Source of the DNA: Melastoma dodecandrum
Lineage: Eukaryota; Streptophyta; Magnoliopsida; Myrtales; Melastomataceae
DNA: 64,000 bases
Reading direction: 5' to 3'
NCBI GenBank assembly: GCA_029817715.1
Contig: JARUPY010000397.1
Location: 8,184,001-8,248,000 of the forward strand
The translations under genes were made by a program, and so were the position numbers. The notes below the pieces were generated by a model. The model saw nothing but the letters and a program-made list of their open reading frames with translations. It made no database searches and had not been told where the DNA came from. Shown one piece after another: positions 23,534-34,224 of this stretch. Within the stretch, counting starts at the first letter, position 1. Each line of letters starts with the position of its first letter.

Positions 23534-24247
23534 TATCCTGACTAGGTAGGCCCTGGCCATGCAAGTGATGGAAATATGTAACCATCTCGGGGTAGTTTAA
23601 CATGAGGCGAGCAAATGACTATGAGGAACGAGCACTGAAAAGTGAGGGGCAGCTGAACATTAGGCAAGTAGGTGAACATAATGGAAGAGTATCAGCTTTT
23701 GTCTAACAACAAGACATGAAGCGAGCAAAAAGGACAAGCGACAAAATAGGATTGGGTACGATCGAGTAATGCCAAAACAAGTGACATTTCTTCAACAACA
23801 CCCATGTCTCTTCACCAACAGCGACATCTCTTCACCAGCCCTTGAATCAAGGGATTCACTCCACGACCGATCATGCAATTTATAGCTATTAAAACTTATT
23901 CCACGACCCAGTTTAAACAACCAACAGTTGCACTAACGTTGCGCACGGCCATCGTCAGTTTCCATGAAGAGTTGTAGTTATTGGTCATTAGCTTAGCATA
24001 AATAGAGTTCTATTCTTTCTTTGTAGGACATGATAATCATTTCAAAAGTCAATAAGACAGGCTGTCTCTTGCTCTTTGTTTTCTCTCTCTCGTGTTCAAG
24101 TGTTTCACTTTGTACTCATTCTTCCATTCGTGAAACTTTTGAGGTTGGTATCTTCTTTCCATTGCTAAGTCCTTTTGGTAAGAACGTTTTTGCTTTTTGA
24201 AAGTGATTAGCAACCACGATCATAATCCCAAAAATCGAACCCCGACA
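23534..24247 (+). repeat. Probable 3' LTR of gypsy A
   Basis: About 710 bp from just after the polypurine tract to an end reading CCCCGACA. A weak TATA-like stretch (AAATAGAG) near 24000 and pyrimidine-rich sequence after it fit an LTR promoter and R region. No second copy is in the window, so the limits are approximate. Confidence 0.4.
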
Positions 24248-25184
24248 GTTCGTGGCTAGACATTCTTAACTCGTTCGCTTTTCGAGCAAACATAACACCT
24301 TCACATTCTTCATCATGTTCTCCTTCACAATGTTGTCATAATCTTCAATAACGGTAACATTTTCTGCATCACTTGACAACTTTCATTTGTTCGAGAATAT
24401 TTTTCAAAGTCTTCATCAACAACTCTCGATAAATTTTGCGAGAGGAATATCATCTCCATTTGCAAACTCAATTAATCATAAGTCTATCCATCAAAGATCG
24501 AGATTTGACTAGGTGAGAAAAAAAAATTGTACCGGAAAAAGTAACCATAATTTTTGGCTCTTTGATACTAAAATTTATCGGGTTGTTTAGAAAGTGAGAT
24601 TGCTAATTATTGCGACACAACCAATAGTTAAAGAATAAGAATTTTAGAGAGAATAATTTTGGCTTACTACGGAGACTTCTTTTACTTTATATTGTTAGCC
24701 TTTCTTGAATTGTTTACATGATTTGAAGATTGTTTCTTCCTTTAAGTGTAAAGAGTATACAGAAAATAACTTAATTTATTTATATTTTTTATGCAATTAA
24801 CTCACTTCTAGTTTGTAGCCAGTTAGCCTCTTTAATGCCTAAAGCGAACTAAATTTAATGAAAACCATTATTATAACATTTAACAAAAAAGAGACCCTAA
24901 ATTAATTTCTTACAAGCTTCATCTACAAATAAATGGGTCGAGTATAATTAACTCAAAGGGATATTACCTAGAATATATTAAATTCATATTTACACATCAT
25001 AAATTTATTATTATACATATATTTTAACAAATAATTAACAAAATTTTAAAATATATAAAAATATAAATAAGTATGAATATAAATAAAATAGTTTTATGAT
25101 ACTTTTATTATTAAAACATTATTTTTAATAACTTAATAATAATTGATTATTTATTAACCACTTTTTAAATTCTTTTATGCTAAA
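24248..25184. other. AT-rich intergenic sequence
   Basis: Very AT-rich, no gene-like frame or recognised repeat. It may be the far flank of gypsy A. Confidence 0.5.
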
Positions 25185-26389
25185 CACTTCATCGAAGGAA
25201 GAGTAAAGGGGCTAATTCTTGTACATTTGCATATTTTTAGTACATTTCTATGGATTTATAGGCTAATTCTTGTACATATGTACGAAATAAGACGAGATGT
25301 ACATCTTTTGACATTGTACATTAAGCGTAGAGGTGTACAAGTATTGAACGAATAATGTAGGCGTACACTTGTCGTACATTACTATGGAGTTGAGGGGAAT
25401 TTTTTGTACATATGTACGAAAATAAGAGGAGATGCACACGCTTTGCCATTGTACATTATTCATACATATATACAAGTAATGTATGAATATTGTACATGTA
25501 CATTATTCGTACATTAATATGGGCTTGTAGGGAAATTCTTGTACATATGTACAAAATATGTATGAAAATAAAGGAAGTTATACAAGTTTTGAATTTGTAT
25601 GTTTTTCGTACATATGTACATGTAATATACGAATAATGTACGCGGACATAATTCGTACATTACTTTATGTTTGTTGGTAACTTATTATATATATGTATGA
25701 AATAGTACGAAGTGGGAGGAGATATATAGATTTTGACTTTGTACTTTTTTCGTATATATGTACCACTAATGTACGAATGTACATTATTCGTACATAACTT
25801 TGGGTTAGTTATAAAAGTCTTGTACATTTGTACGAAATATGTACGAAATAAGAGGAGATGTACATGTTTTACCTTTGTATACTTTTTGTACGTGCGTATA
25901 ACTAATGTACGAATTATGTACGGATGTACATTTTTCATACATTACTCTAGGCTTGTAGTAAAATTCTTGTACATATGTAGGAAAATAAGGAGAGATGTAC
26001 AAGTTTTGAATTTGTACATTTTTTGTAATATGTACATGTAATGTAGGAATAATGCACATGTACATTATTCGTACATTACTTTAGGTTTGTTGGGAAATTC
26101 TTGTACATGTGTAAAATATGTACAAAGTATGATGAGATATTCATGTTTTGACTATTTACCTTTTTCGTATATATGTACAACTTATTTCGTACTTATGTAC
26201 AAGAATTAGCCAATAAACCCATAGTAATGTACGAAAAATGTACAAATGTACATTTCTCGTGCATTAATAGTATACATTTATGAAATATGGACAATGTCAA
26301 AAAATGTACATATTACAAGATATTTCGTACAAAACCATAAAAATATATGAAAGGTGTACGAGATATGTACGAAATTATTCAGTAAAGTG
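25185..26389. repeat. Array of about 140-bp palindrome-rich repeats with inverted ends
   Basis: About seven diverged units, spaced roughly 134-147 bp, each carrying CTTGTACATATGTACGAAA and a GGAGATGTACA box. The core GTACATATGTAC is a perfect palindrome. The array is bounded by a 31-bp inverted repeat starting GGCTAATTCTTGTACATA (25260-25290 and about 26184-26214, one mismatch) and more weakly by CACTTCATCGAA / CACTTTACTGAA ends. It may be a non-autonomous DNA element, possibly CACTA-like with subterminal repeats, or a small satellite. A second copy lies at 51107-51840. Confidence 0.7.
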
Positions 26390-26848
26390 TTTGGGTTTTT
26401 AATTTTTTAAAATTAATTAATAAATAAAAATTGGCTAAATCTTTAAAAGCTACAAGTTTATTTAAAATTAAATATATCATAAAATTAAGATAGTATCATT
26501 TAATGTATAAAATATTAGAAAGAAATATTATAAATTATTAACAAAATATTGATATATTGCAATATTATTATTTATAATATATCAACATGGAGTTAGAAAG
26601 AAATGACTATGAACAAGATTGTTTTCCTCCAACAAAAATCTTTTTTCCACTTAGCGATAATGAATTTGTTTAATCTATGCACAAACAACACTTTTGTGAA
26701 ATGGCAGAGTAAACACACTCCCGAATCCCAAACACACGAAGGTAATTATCGCCAATCATTGCCTACAGTTAAGTTTCCCGCAATTAATTAATTAGCCACG
26801 GACTCGAGTCGCCGCCTTCATCCTCAAGCTTCTCTCAAACACCTCCGG
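26390..26848. other. AT-rich spacer, partly duplicated elsewhere
   Basis: AT-rich sequence leading into the nicotinamidase remnant. From about 26560 on it aligns with 51850-52146 almost base for base. Confidence 0.6.
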
Positions 26849-27145
26849 ATGGCTGCAGCCAAGGGAATGCCGACCTAAAGACATGCGCCCTCCTCGTGAT
26901 CGACGTCCAGAACCACTTCTCCTATATTGCCATGGGCACCCCCGCCTGGCACTCCATCCCCTCCCTGCACGACGACCAGGAGGACCCTCTGTACACGTAC
27001 AGCACCTTCAAGGGGAAGGTCCTTCAGTATCTGCTAAAGGGGATAGGCAACAGGGAGGTGATTGTCACCAGGGGTTATGACCAACCTCTGCTGCAAGACC
27101 ACCACTTTTGTTTAGGGGATTCAGGGTGTTCTTCTCCACTGACGC
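26849..27145 (+). pseudogene. Nicotinamidase (isochorismatase-fold) pseudogene, copy 1
   Basis: Nicotinamidases turn nicotinamide into nicotinic acid in NAD salvage. The start at 26849 reads a few codons before a one-base frame change into CALLVIDVQNHF, holding the catalytic Asp. After an internal deletion the sequence resumes at YSTFKGKVLQYLL and REVIVT. In another frame VMTNLCCKTTTF contains the catalytic Cys, and a further shift gives FRGFRVFFSTDA. The sequence is cut at 27145 by the gypsy B LTR. Not functional. Confidence 0.65.
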
Positions 27146-28004
27146 TGCTCGCATCGATAACGGATCATGTCGGAAATATTTAGTACGAACACTCACGAGG
27201 GTTCGGATGTGATCGCCAGTGATGAAAAGAAGAATTCTATTAATAAACAATGTCAACCAATGTCTTACAATCAAACGAAAAAGCTTACATCCATGAAAAA
27301 GTAAAAGATTGGTGATGCGGATGGTGGTGACGTCGATGACTCACTGCTGATGCCTTGCACTTGCAGACTGGGGTGGTAGAATCTGTTTTCTGGAGGTGTG
27401 ATGGACAGACTGTGGACGAAGGTAATGATGGGTTTGGATACTAAGGATCCTACGAGCTCACCCTAGTGATGAAGTGAAGGCGGAGTTTTGGTGTCAAGGG
27501 CCCGGAAGCTCACACTGACGGTGGATCACCCTGACGGTGGAGTGAAGGCGGATATTGGTGTCAAGGGCCCGGAAGCTCACCCTGACGATGGAAAGAATAC
27601 CAAGGGCCCTACGAGCTCACCCTGGTCTGGACGCTTGATAACTAAAATCTAAAAGGTGAGAACAACCAATGCGCTTTTGGCCTTAGATGATTGTCCATGT
27701 GTGTTTAAGAAAGATCTTCTCCTTTTTATACCGAATCTTGACATGCTTAGGGTGTATGCCACGTTCTCAGAATATCTTTTCGGGTCATGGTCCTCTTAAA
27801 TAACTCCCTAGAATCTCGATAACAGTAGACTTTGCTCTTATCCACATCGCCTATCGGTAGACTGAACAGTTTCTCTAATCTGTAAACCTATGTACCTTCA
27901 GGTTTAGTACGGGCTTGCATTTCTTATTTTATCCTTATGGGCTATAATGAGGTTATGTACGGGCCATAATTAATTTAGGGCCAATATTTTCTATCATGTC
28001 AATA
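27146..28004 (-). repeat. 3' LTR of gypsy B
   Basis: About 859 bp aligned along its length with 36698-37545 (shared AACGGATCA, ATATTT..ACGAACACTCAC, TAAAAGATTGGTGATGCGG). It contains a minisatellite of about 60 bp (27430-27640) built on GTGTCAAGGGCCCGGAAGCT. It starts TGCTCGCAT and ends GTCAATA, where relatives have GTCAACA. Confidence 0.85.
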
Positions 28005-28021
28005 TAAGCCCCCCTTTTTTG
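28005..28021 (-). other. Polypurine tract of gypsy B
   Basis: Minus-strand AAAAAAGGGGGGCTTA directly before the 3' LTR. Confidence 0.75.
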
Positions 28022-28133
28022 TTGAGGTGACATCTGTCACCGAGTACTTGTCAGGTTTAAATTCGAAATAAGAGCCAAAAGTCTCCCCATCTTCTTTCTT
28101 GCAATTTCGCCAAAACTCTCCTTTCTTCCTTGC

Positions 28134-30950
28134 TTGTCGACAAACCCTAACCAGCATCCTTCATTCAGCCATGTTGGACTATGCTACCTTCACCGTGCTG
28201 GCCCTCCAGGTGTGGTTAAGATCACTGATTCTCGTGGAGAGGGCTTAACCCTAGGTCCGGTTCTCGCACCGATACTTTTCCCAAACCTTGTGTCGGACAC
28301 TTTCCTCATGACATCAAACACCATACCCCTCTGTCAGGAAAAATTTGTCAAGCCCCTAAACTGGGAGGTCAGAGGTGGTTTTTTATGCTTCCTCTCAGTA
28401 GAGAAGCCATCATATCCTAGTGGTTCGCTCGCTGGCTCCAAAAGCTTGAGCATAGACTAAGGGTTTGCGACATCTGGGACTTCTTTCAACTGTCGATTTC
28501 CACCAAGAAGAGCGATCCTCGGTATGTGCAACTCTATTCCCTTTCTGGAATGACTTCCTAAATTATTTCTTCTTCCCGGAAGACCCTATGTCTATCACTC
28601 TGGATGATATAGCTTTTCTGACCAACTATTCTGTGACGGGTACTCCTGTCTGTCTCTACTCCTCCGACGGTGATTATAATCCGAGCGAGATGATTCAGAT
28701 TTTAAGTACTGCAGAGGCCCACCTGAAAATGGCCGAAGGCATCAACTTTGATGCCTGGGGTAGAGAACAAGATGTTGAATTTTTTTTCGTTTGGCTCAGT
28801 AAATATGTGTTCTGTTTCACTGGAAAGAGAGTCCCTAAGTTTATCTACGGCGTTGCCAATTTCCTCAGTATAGCTGGAAGTAAGATTGCATTTGCCCCGT
28901 TTCTCTTAGGTTTAGTATATCAAGGTTTGCATGAGAATAGTACGACTCCAGATCCCTTTATAAGATTTCAGGCTGGTGGCCCCATGTGGCCGGTTTCCAG
29001 ATGCCTTCAGGAGCCACCAAAGTCAGTTGTTATGGTGCCCATATTTTGCACTCTTGTTGTCGGTCGAAGGACGACTCGCTCCATGCTTCAGTAACAGGCC
29101 ACATGCGACACATAGCGGACCCCGGTAGAGGTGACCGACATAATTGGGTCCTTATTCCTGCTGGCCATACTATTATGAATCGTTGAAAAAGACTAACCCC
29201 ATGCCTATATTAAGATGTTGTTCTGACCCGTAGGGACCTTGTGTGTGCCCATAAAAGTGGTTTCTGCTATGAACTCTACAATCCGTAGCTTTGTACAAGA
29301 CAACTTGGTTTTATATAGAGTTGTGCAGTCCCTTTCGCAGATTCGATCAACAAACCTTTGCACTCCAGAATGAGCAGCATCCTGTCAAAGGACAATTTCC
29401 AGGCTTCCCTGATTTTTATCTCAGAGAAATCCAAACTCCACCATATAGAGTTCCCTTTGAGTTCTACATATGTCCATGCCACATAGTTGTTTTCCGTTTC
29501 GTGGGCCATTATCTATCATGAGCTGCGTGCAAAGTTGTCTTTCTTAGATACTTCTTCAGAGCCTGACCTTCATCTCTATTTGGAAATGATGCTTAAGACT
29601 GGGAAGAGATCGATAAGTATGCATTTACTTACACCTCTTTACGTAATTTTCGTCCTAGTCATCCTCTTATTTTCAGCCTTTGGAATTGATTCAGACGCTT
29701 CCTCCCCTGAACGCAAACTCCCTCCTGCTGGCCACTGACTCGCTCTCGACAGCAAGAAATAATGAAGTCTACCAAGGGCGAACAGATCAAAATTGAGGAT
29801 CAGCCTAAGCAGAGTAAGAAAAAGGTTTCCCGAAAGCGGGCACCTTCGCCAACGAACGAGACAGACTTCGAGCCCCTGTCTATGACTCTCAGCAAACAAC
29901 GCAAGATTGTCCCCTCCTCGAACGTCTCAGTGGCGAAGACACCCAGACTCCTGATTCTTCAAACCAGGATCCACCAGCAGAATCTATTGCTGAAGACCCT
30001 TTCATTCCCCAACCCAGAGGAACATCAACCCCAACGGTACAATACTCCTTATCTTTAAGTTTCTCAGAGCAAATCCTTAAATGTTGCTTATTTCAGGAAG
30101 ACCCTCTGGCACCAACCTCCGAAGTTGGCCCGTCGAACCTTGAGGTATTCCCTCTCTATATTGCTTTGTTCTTCTTAGAAAGAAACTTACTACCCTTTTG
30201 TTTCTTATTTGCAATCTTCTGAGAATTTGGATTCGGATTCCCATTCTGAGTCTATCCCTGTTGTAGAATTTGCCGCACAGGAAATCCTCGAGGCGAGGGA
30301 TAGTGACCTCCCACTCCCTGAGATCACGTTAGTTTGGAACCCAGTCGACTCGCCTCTTGTCTCTCTAGTTCTTGAGAGGCTTCCTAGAGCATCGGGGGAG
30401 AGTTCTTCTGGAGTGATCAAGGAAATCACCCCCGATCTGAGCGAAGTTGACAAACTCAGGGAGTCCATCGATTGGGTCACTAACTTCCTTTGGAAGAGCA
30501 TATTCTCTGAAGAAGAGTTTCAAGTTCTACAGTCCTGTATTTTGGCCATTGAGAATTCCCCTAGAGCAACTGATGTGTTGCTTGCTGCCTGCATGAGCTT
30601 TAAAGAAGAATTTTGGATTGAGTGATCTTCTTACTTGGCGGACCTTGACATTCTCAGCCAAGCCGAAGTTAAGATCGAGGAGACTCAAAGGACCCGAGCT
30701 GAAGCAACAGCTGACGTCCAACTCCTCCGCTGGCAGCAGGCTAATTTATCATCTCAGCTCTCGGACATGTGAAGTCGTATTTCTCAACTTGTCTGTCTAG
30801 AGAAAGACCTTGTAGATAGAGTAACCGTCATTGGCACGTTATTAGCCTAGAAGACTATTCACGATGCCTCTACTCAGGATTGAAATAAGTTGATGTCCTG
30901 GTTCCGGCAGAGGAACGAAATTATCATGAAACAGATAGGAAGAAGGCCTT
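28134..30950 (+). pseudogene. Plant mobile domain (PMD) ORF, antisense to gypsy B
   Basis: Plus-strand frames lie within minus-strand gypsy B. The frame 28465-29094 holds the PMD (aminotransferase-like mobile domain) core: FWNDFLNYFFFPEDPMSITL, AFLTNYSVTGTPV, WLSKYVFCFTGKRVPKF and the following helical segment. An upstream frame has WLQKLEHRL and DIWDFFQLS in a shifted phase. Downstream, 29762-30058 is Lys/Arg-rich like a nuclear signal (KKKVSRKRAP), and 30209-30770 is acidic then coiled-coil-like (RTRAEATADVQLLRWQQA). PMD proteins such as MAIN/MAIL act in plant silencing and genome stability, and PMDs also occur inside gypsy elements (established). Frameshifts and stops make this copy non-functional; some gaps may be introns. 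Confidence 0.75.
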
Positions 30951-31352
30951 AACCCTGCTCTTTGTAGACGCTGGGCACTCGATCTCTAGGTCTTAAAATT
31001 TGCATTGTTGGGGGTTGCCTTGTTAGGCAAAAACAAACTCATTTCCTTTTCCGCCCTTCTTTTCTTTTTGGCTTTATGCTTTGTAACTTTCTGGTCGCTC
31101 ACGCTTCTAAACTGTTGCGACCCTTTTGCACTCGCTTGTATAGTTAACCTTTGTCTGGACTCATTTTCGAGCGATTTGTTCCCAAAGATTTGGGAATCTT
31201 TTCCTTAGAACCTCAGTGTGAGATTCCCATATTGTTTCTTTATAAGACTTCAAATACTTGCCATTAATTTTCAGTGGTTGCTTAACTCCTTCAAGAGTCG
31301 ATAGCCTATAATTATTCGCTGAATATGTTTCTATCACCTGATATGACCCTTT

Positions 31353-32390
31353 TCAATTTGGAGACCATTTACCTAAGACCCGATCTTTCGATCTCAACGG
31401 CAATAACATCTTCCAAACCAAATTGCCTACCCGAAAATGTTTATGAACCATTTTCTTATTATAATGTCGGGCTATTCTCTTTTTGTGTACCTCTATTCTG
31501 TCTATTACTTCCAGCCTCTTCTTTTTTAACTCTTCTAAAGCTATGTACATGGCTTCGTCCTGGGACCAAGGTTGGCTGACACGAAGCGACTTGTATCGTA
31601 CCGCAATGGGCAATAACGCATCATGATCATATGTGAATGCGAATGGGGATCCCCTGTGCTTTTTCACTTAGCAACTCGTAGAGCCCATAGGGTATCATCT
31701 AACAATTCATGTCACTTTCGTGGATTAAACCCGATCATCTTTTGGATATTGTTCTTGATTAATTTGTTGGTGGCCTCGGCCTGCCTGTTCGCTTGAGGGT
31801 AATACGGCGTGGAATATGTAGTAGCGAAACCGAACTCTTCTGGAAACTCTTTCACTTTGAAATTGTTAAATGCCGTCCCATTATCAACAAGGTTTTGGGG
31901 AACTCCAAATCTGTATATGATGTATGTTCACAAAAATTCAATAACTTCATTATGATCTATTTTCTTGTAGACTTTAGCTTCTATCCATTTAGTGAAATAA
32001 TCAATTGCTACTAAAATGAATGCATCTCCTTGACTGGAATGAGGGTGTATTTCAAACACTAATTGTGTCACTTCTCTGGTCATTCGTCGTGGTGCTTGCT
32101 GGATTGGCTTAAAGTCTTTCTTAATTGGCAGCATATGTTCCACGAGTTTTCGATCAAGGCCCGACATTTTAGTGTAGTCCCATGCGAAGCAATCTTTAAA
32201 TTCATCGAGTACCTTTCGAATTGCCTGAAAAAAAACTTTATTAACAGACGAGCTGATGAAAATAAACCAAGAGAAGTCTCACTTCCCAAATTGACACTAG
32301 TCAGCGGGTCACATGGCATCATTAAAGATTCTCGGACCTTGCTCCCTCCTACAAGTAGAAACAGACTCATTACGCGCATCAGACGCACTA
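31353..32390 (-). pseudogene. Gypsy B pol: start of RT fused directly to integrase
   Basis: Read on the minus strand, sequence at the RT N-terminus (MSGLDRKLVEHMLPIKKDF, QAPRRMTREVTQ) runs near 32050 straight into the integrase catalytic core (AIDYFTKWIEAK, LVDNGTAF, RQAEATNKLI) and then the integrase C-terminus (KRIARHYNKKMVHKHFRVG). The RT catalytic core, both RNase H domains and the integrase finger are deleted. All three integrase acidic residues can be seen, but frames are broken. Confidence 0.75.
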
Positions 32391-32689
32391 GTCAACTCTG
32401 ACTTTATTGAAAGTAAAGACATAGATTGTTTGCAACAGCAATGACGGTTTCCTTGTAGACTTGCAATCTCTATAACATGTCAGCGATCGCCTCGTTCCCT
32501 TCTTTCCTATGGTCCATAAGTCCCTTCCCTTAGGAGTCTATCGGGCTCCAACTCCGTAATGGCGCTTGCTTGACTTTTAACTGCCTCTTCCTTGATTATA
32601 CCTCCCTGATTGCTCTGGTCGTCCGCATTTCCTCCTTTAAGAGTTTCCCCAAAATTGATTTCTTGTAGGACTTCTTCTATGTCTTTAGC

Positions 32690-33990
32690 ATCGAGATCAT
32701 CTCCCTATCCGGACGGGCTGTGTCAATCGCGGGCTATGGATGTGACGTCCCACGGGAAACGATATAATCGAATTTCCCAGATGGTTGACCAAGGGGACCA
32801 ACCGTAGGATCACCTTGCTTGTACCTCTATTCCAGTGTGAGGTCCTTAACAGTCTTACTTGTCTCTGCATGTAAAATCCCTTTGTCACAACATGATTATT
32901 CATCAGCTTTAATAATCTTAATTTCAGAATCTAACCAGAACACTAATTCTCTATTTAGAGTGGAGGGGATACCTACGACTTTATGAAGCCAATCGCGACC
33001 CAGCAAAGCATTGAAAGTAGGGACTATATCTATAACGAAGAAGGCAGTCTCCTTCTCCTATCGTCCGACTCCTAGATGCATTGTCGAGGCATTCATATTT
33101 TCTCCCGTTGAAACCATTCATGGAGATATCAGTTTTAACCAATTCATGGGGGTTGTATCGTAGCATTCTGAATTTGGACAACGACAACACGTTTATAGCC
33201 CCATTGTCAATTAAGACCCTACTCACCAAGGTCCCATCAAAGGTGGCGGTAAATATAAAGAGTGCATATGATGCTTCATGCTATCAGATGGCTTTCTAAA
33301 CCAATGTAACAGGAAACCGAGTGGACTGCCCGCTATGTGAGAGGGAGGGGTCTTACCTCTTGCGGGCGCCCCCTTACAATTATTGGCAAAGTCCGCCAGT
33401 AAAGTAAGGGCATTGCAACTCACAACAGGCTTCCCTTTGCCGTCCATATCAGTTGGTGCACCACTCTGGAGAGGGTTGTCCCGAATAGTCTGTAGACTCC
33501 ACGCGTTCTAGCTCAGTTTTCAATTCCTTCATGGTCACTTTGGTAGGGGAAGCAAATTTTGAAGGGGCAGGCCTAAGCCTCTTAATGACGTGACTTAGAC
33601 ATCTCTCCCTTCTTTTGTGACTTCTTCTCAGTGGTAAAGGCATTTTGCCCGTAGCTTTCTGCCAATATTTTGAAGGATTACTTGCTTTGACCAACTTTGG
33701 TTTCCTAGATCCAAGTGAAAGTTGGCTTACCTCCACGAAATTGCCAGACTGCGGATCATACCCAGTAACTGCGCGTGTAGACGACACCTGTTGTAATCAA
33801 GGATGATTGTTAATTTCGTTTATACCTGACGGTGTCGGGTGAGCTGACTCAACAACGATCGTCCCTTCCGATGACATGTCTACAAGCTTGAGAAAATAGT
33901 TGACACAGCAAGGGGTACACAATTGCGAGACCGGGATTTTGTTATGATCTATCAACTTGCACTTTTGGCAAAGCATCTTTTCCTCCAAGA
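32690..33990 (-). pseudogene. Gypsy B protease and linker region
   Basis: The minus frame 33229-32981 has LIDNGAINVLSLSKFR, the Tat-type aspartic protease active site in which the family usually has DGGAA; here it is DNGA. Upstream, 33787-33449 is a basic linker and 33988-33797 has a cysteine cluster (MLCQKCK, LCTPCC) that matches gypsy A. Stops separate the frames. Confidence 0.65.
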
Positions 33991-34224
33991 ATTAGGCTAT
34001 TGGTGGGCCCGCCCGGATAACTTGCACATCTACCTTGGGTGGCCCATTTTTTTGCTTGATGATCCTCTTATGGGGACTGGCTGCCTCATGGGATACGTTA
34101 GGTGCACTTGTCTTTCCAGTTTCTCCGAGTCGTGATTCACCTGTAAAATATGTTTTATCTGGTTCCTGACCTGCTCTCTGCTGGGCATAATTTTCATCAA
34201 AATTGAGCTGGCGGTTAGGTCGCT

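Larger units (their letters stand above)
17640..24247 (+). mobile_element. Gypsy A: Tat-like Ty3/gypsy deletion derivative
   Basis: Plus-strand gag sequence (17640-18353 and 20391-22310, split by a solo LTR), then an antisense ORF region (22316-23502), then a polypurine tract (23518-23533) and a probable 3' LTR (23534-24247). Protease to integrase is missing. The gag matches the one in gypsy B (-) and the order with an antisense ORF before the 3' LTR is typical of the Tat group (family knowledge). The 5' LTR was not found; the left end lies near the MULE. Confidence 0.6.

Noticed and set aside
25263..26065. Overlapping Tyr/Thr-rich frames (repeated MYICT, YVQ motifs)
   Set aside because: They are translations of the 140-bp repeat array and occur on both strands.
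25185..26389. CRISPR-like regular repeats
   Set aside because: Units are contiguous and diverged without unique spacers, in a plant nuclear context.
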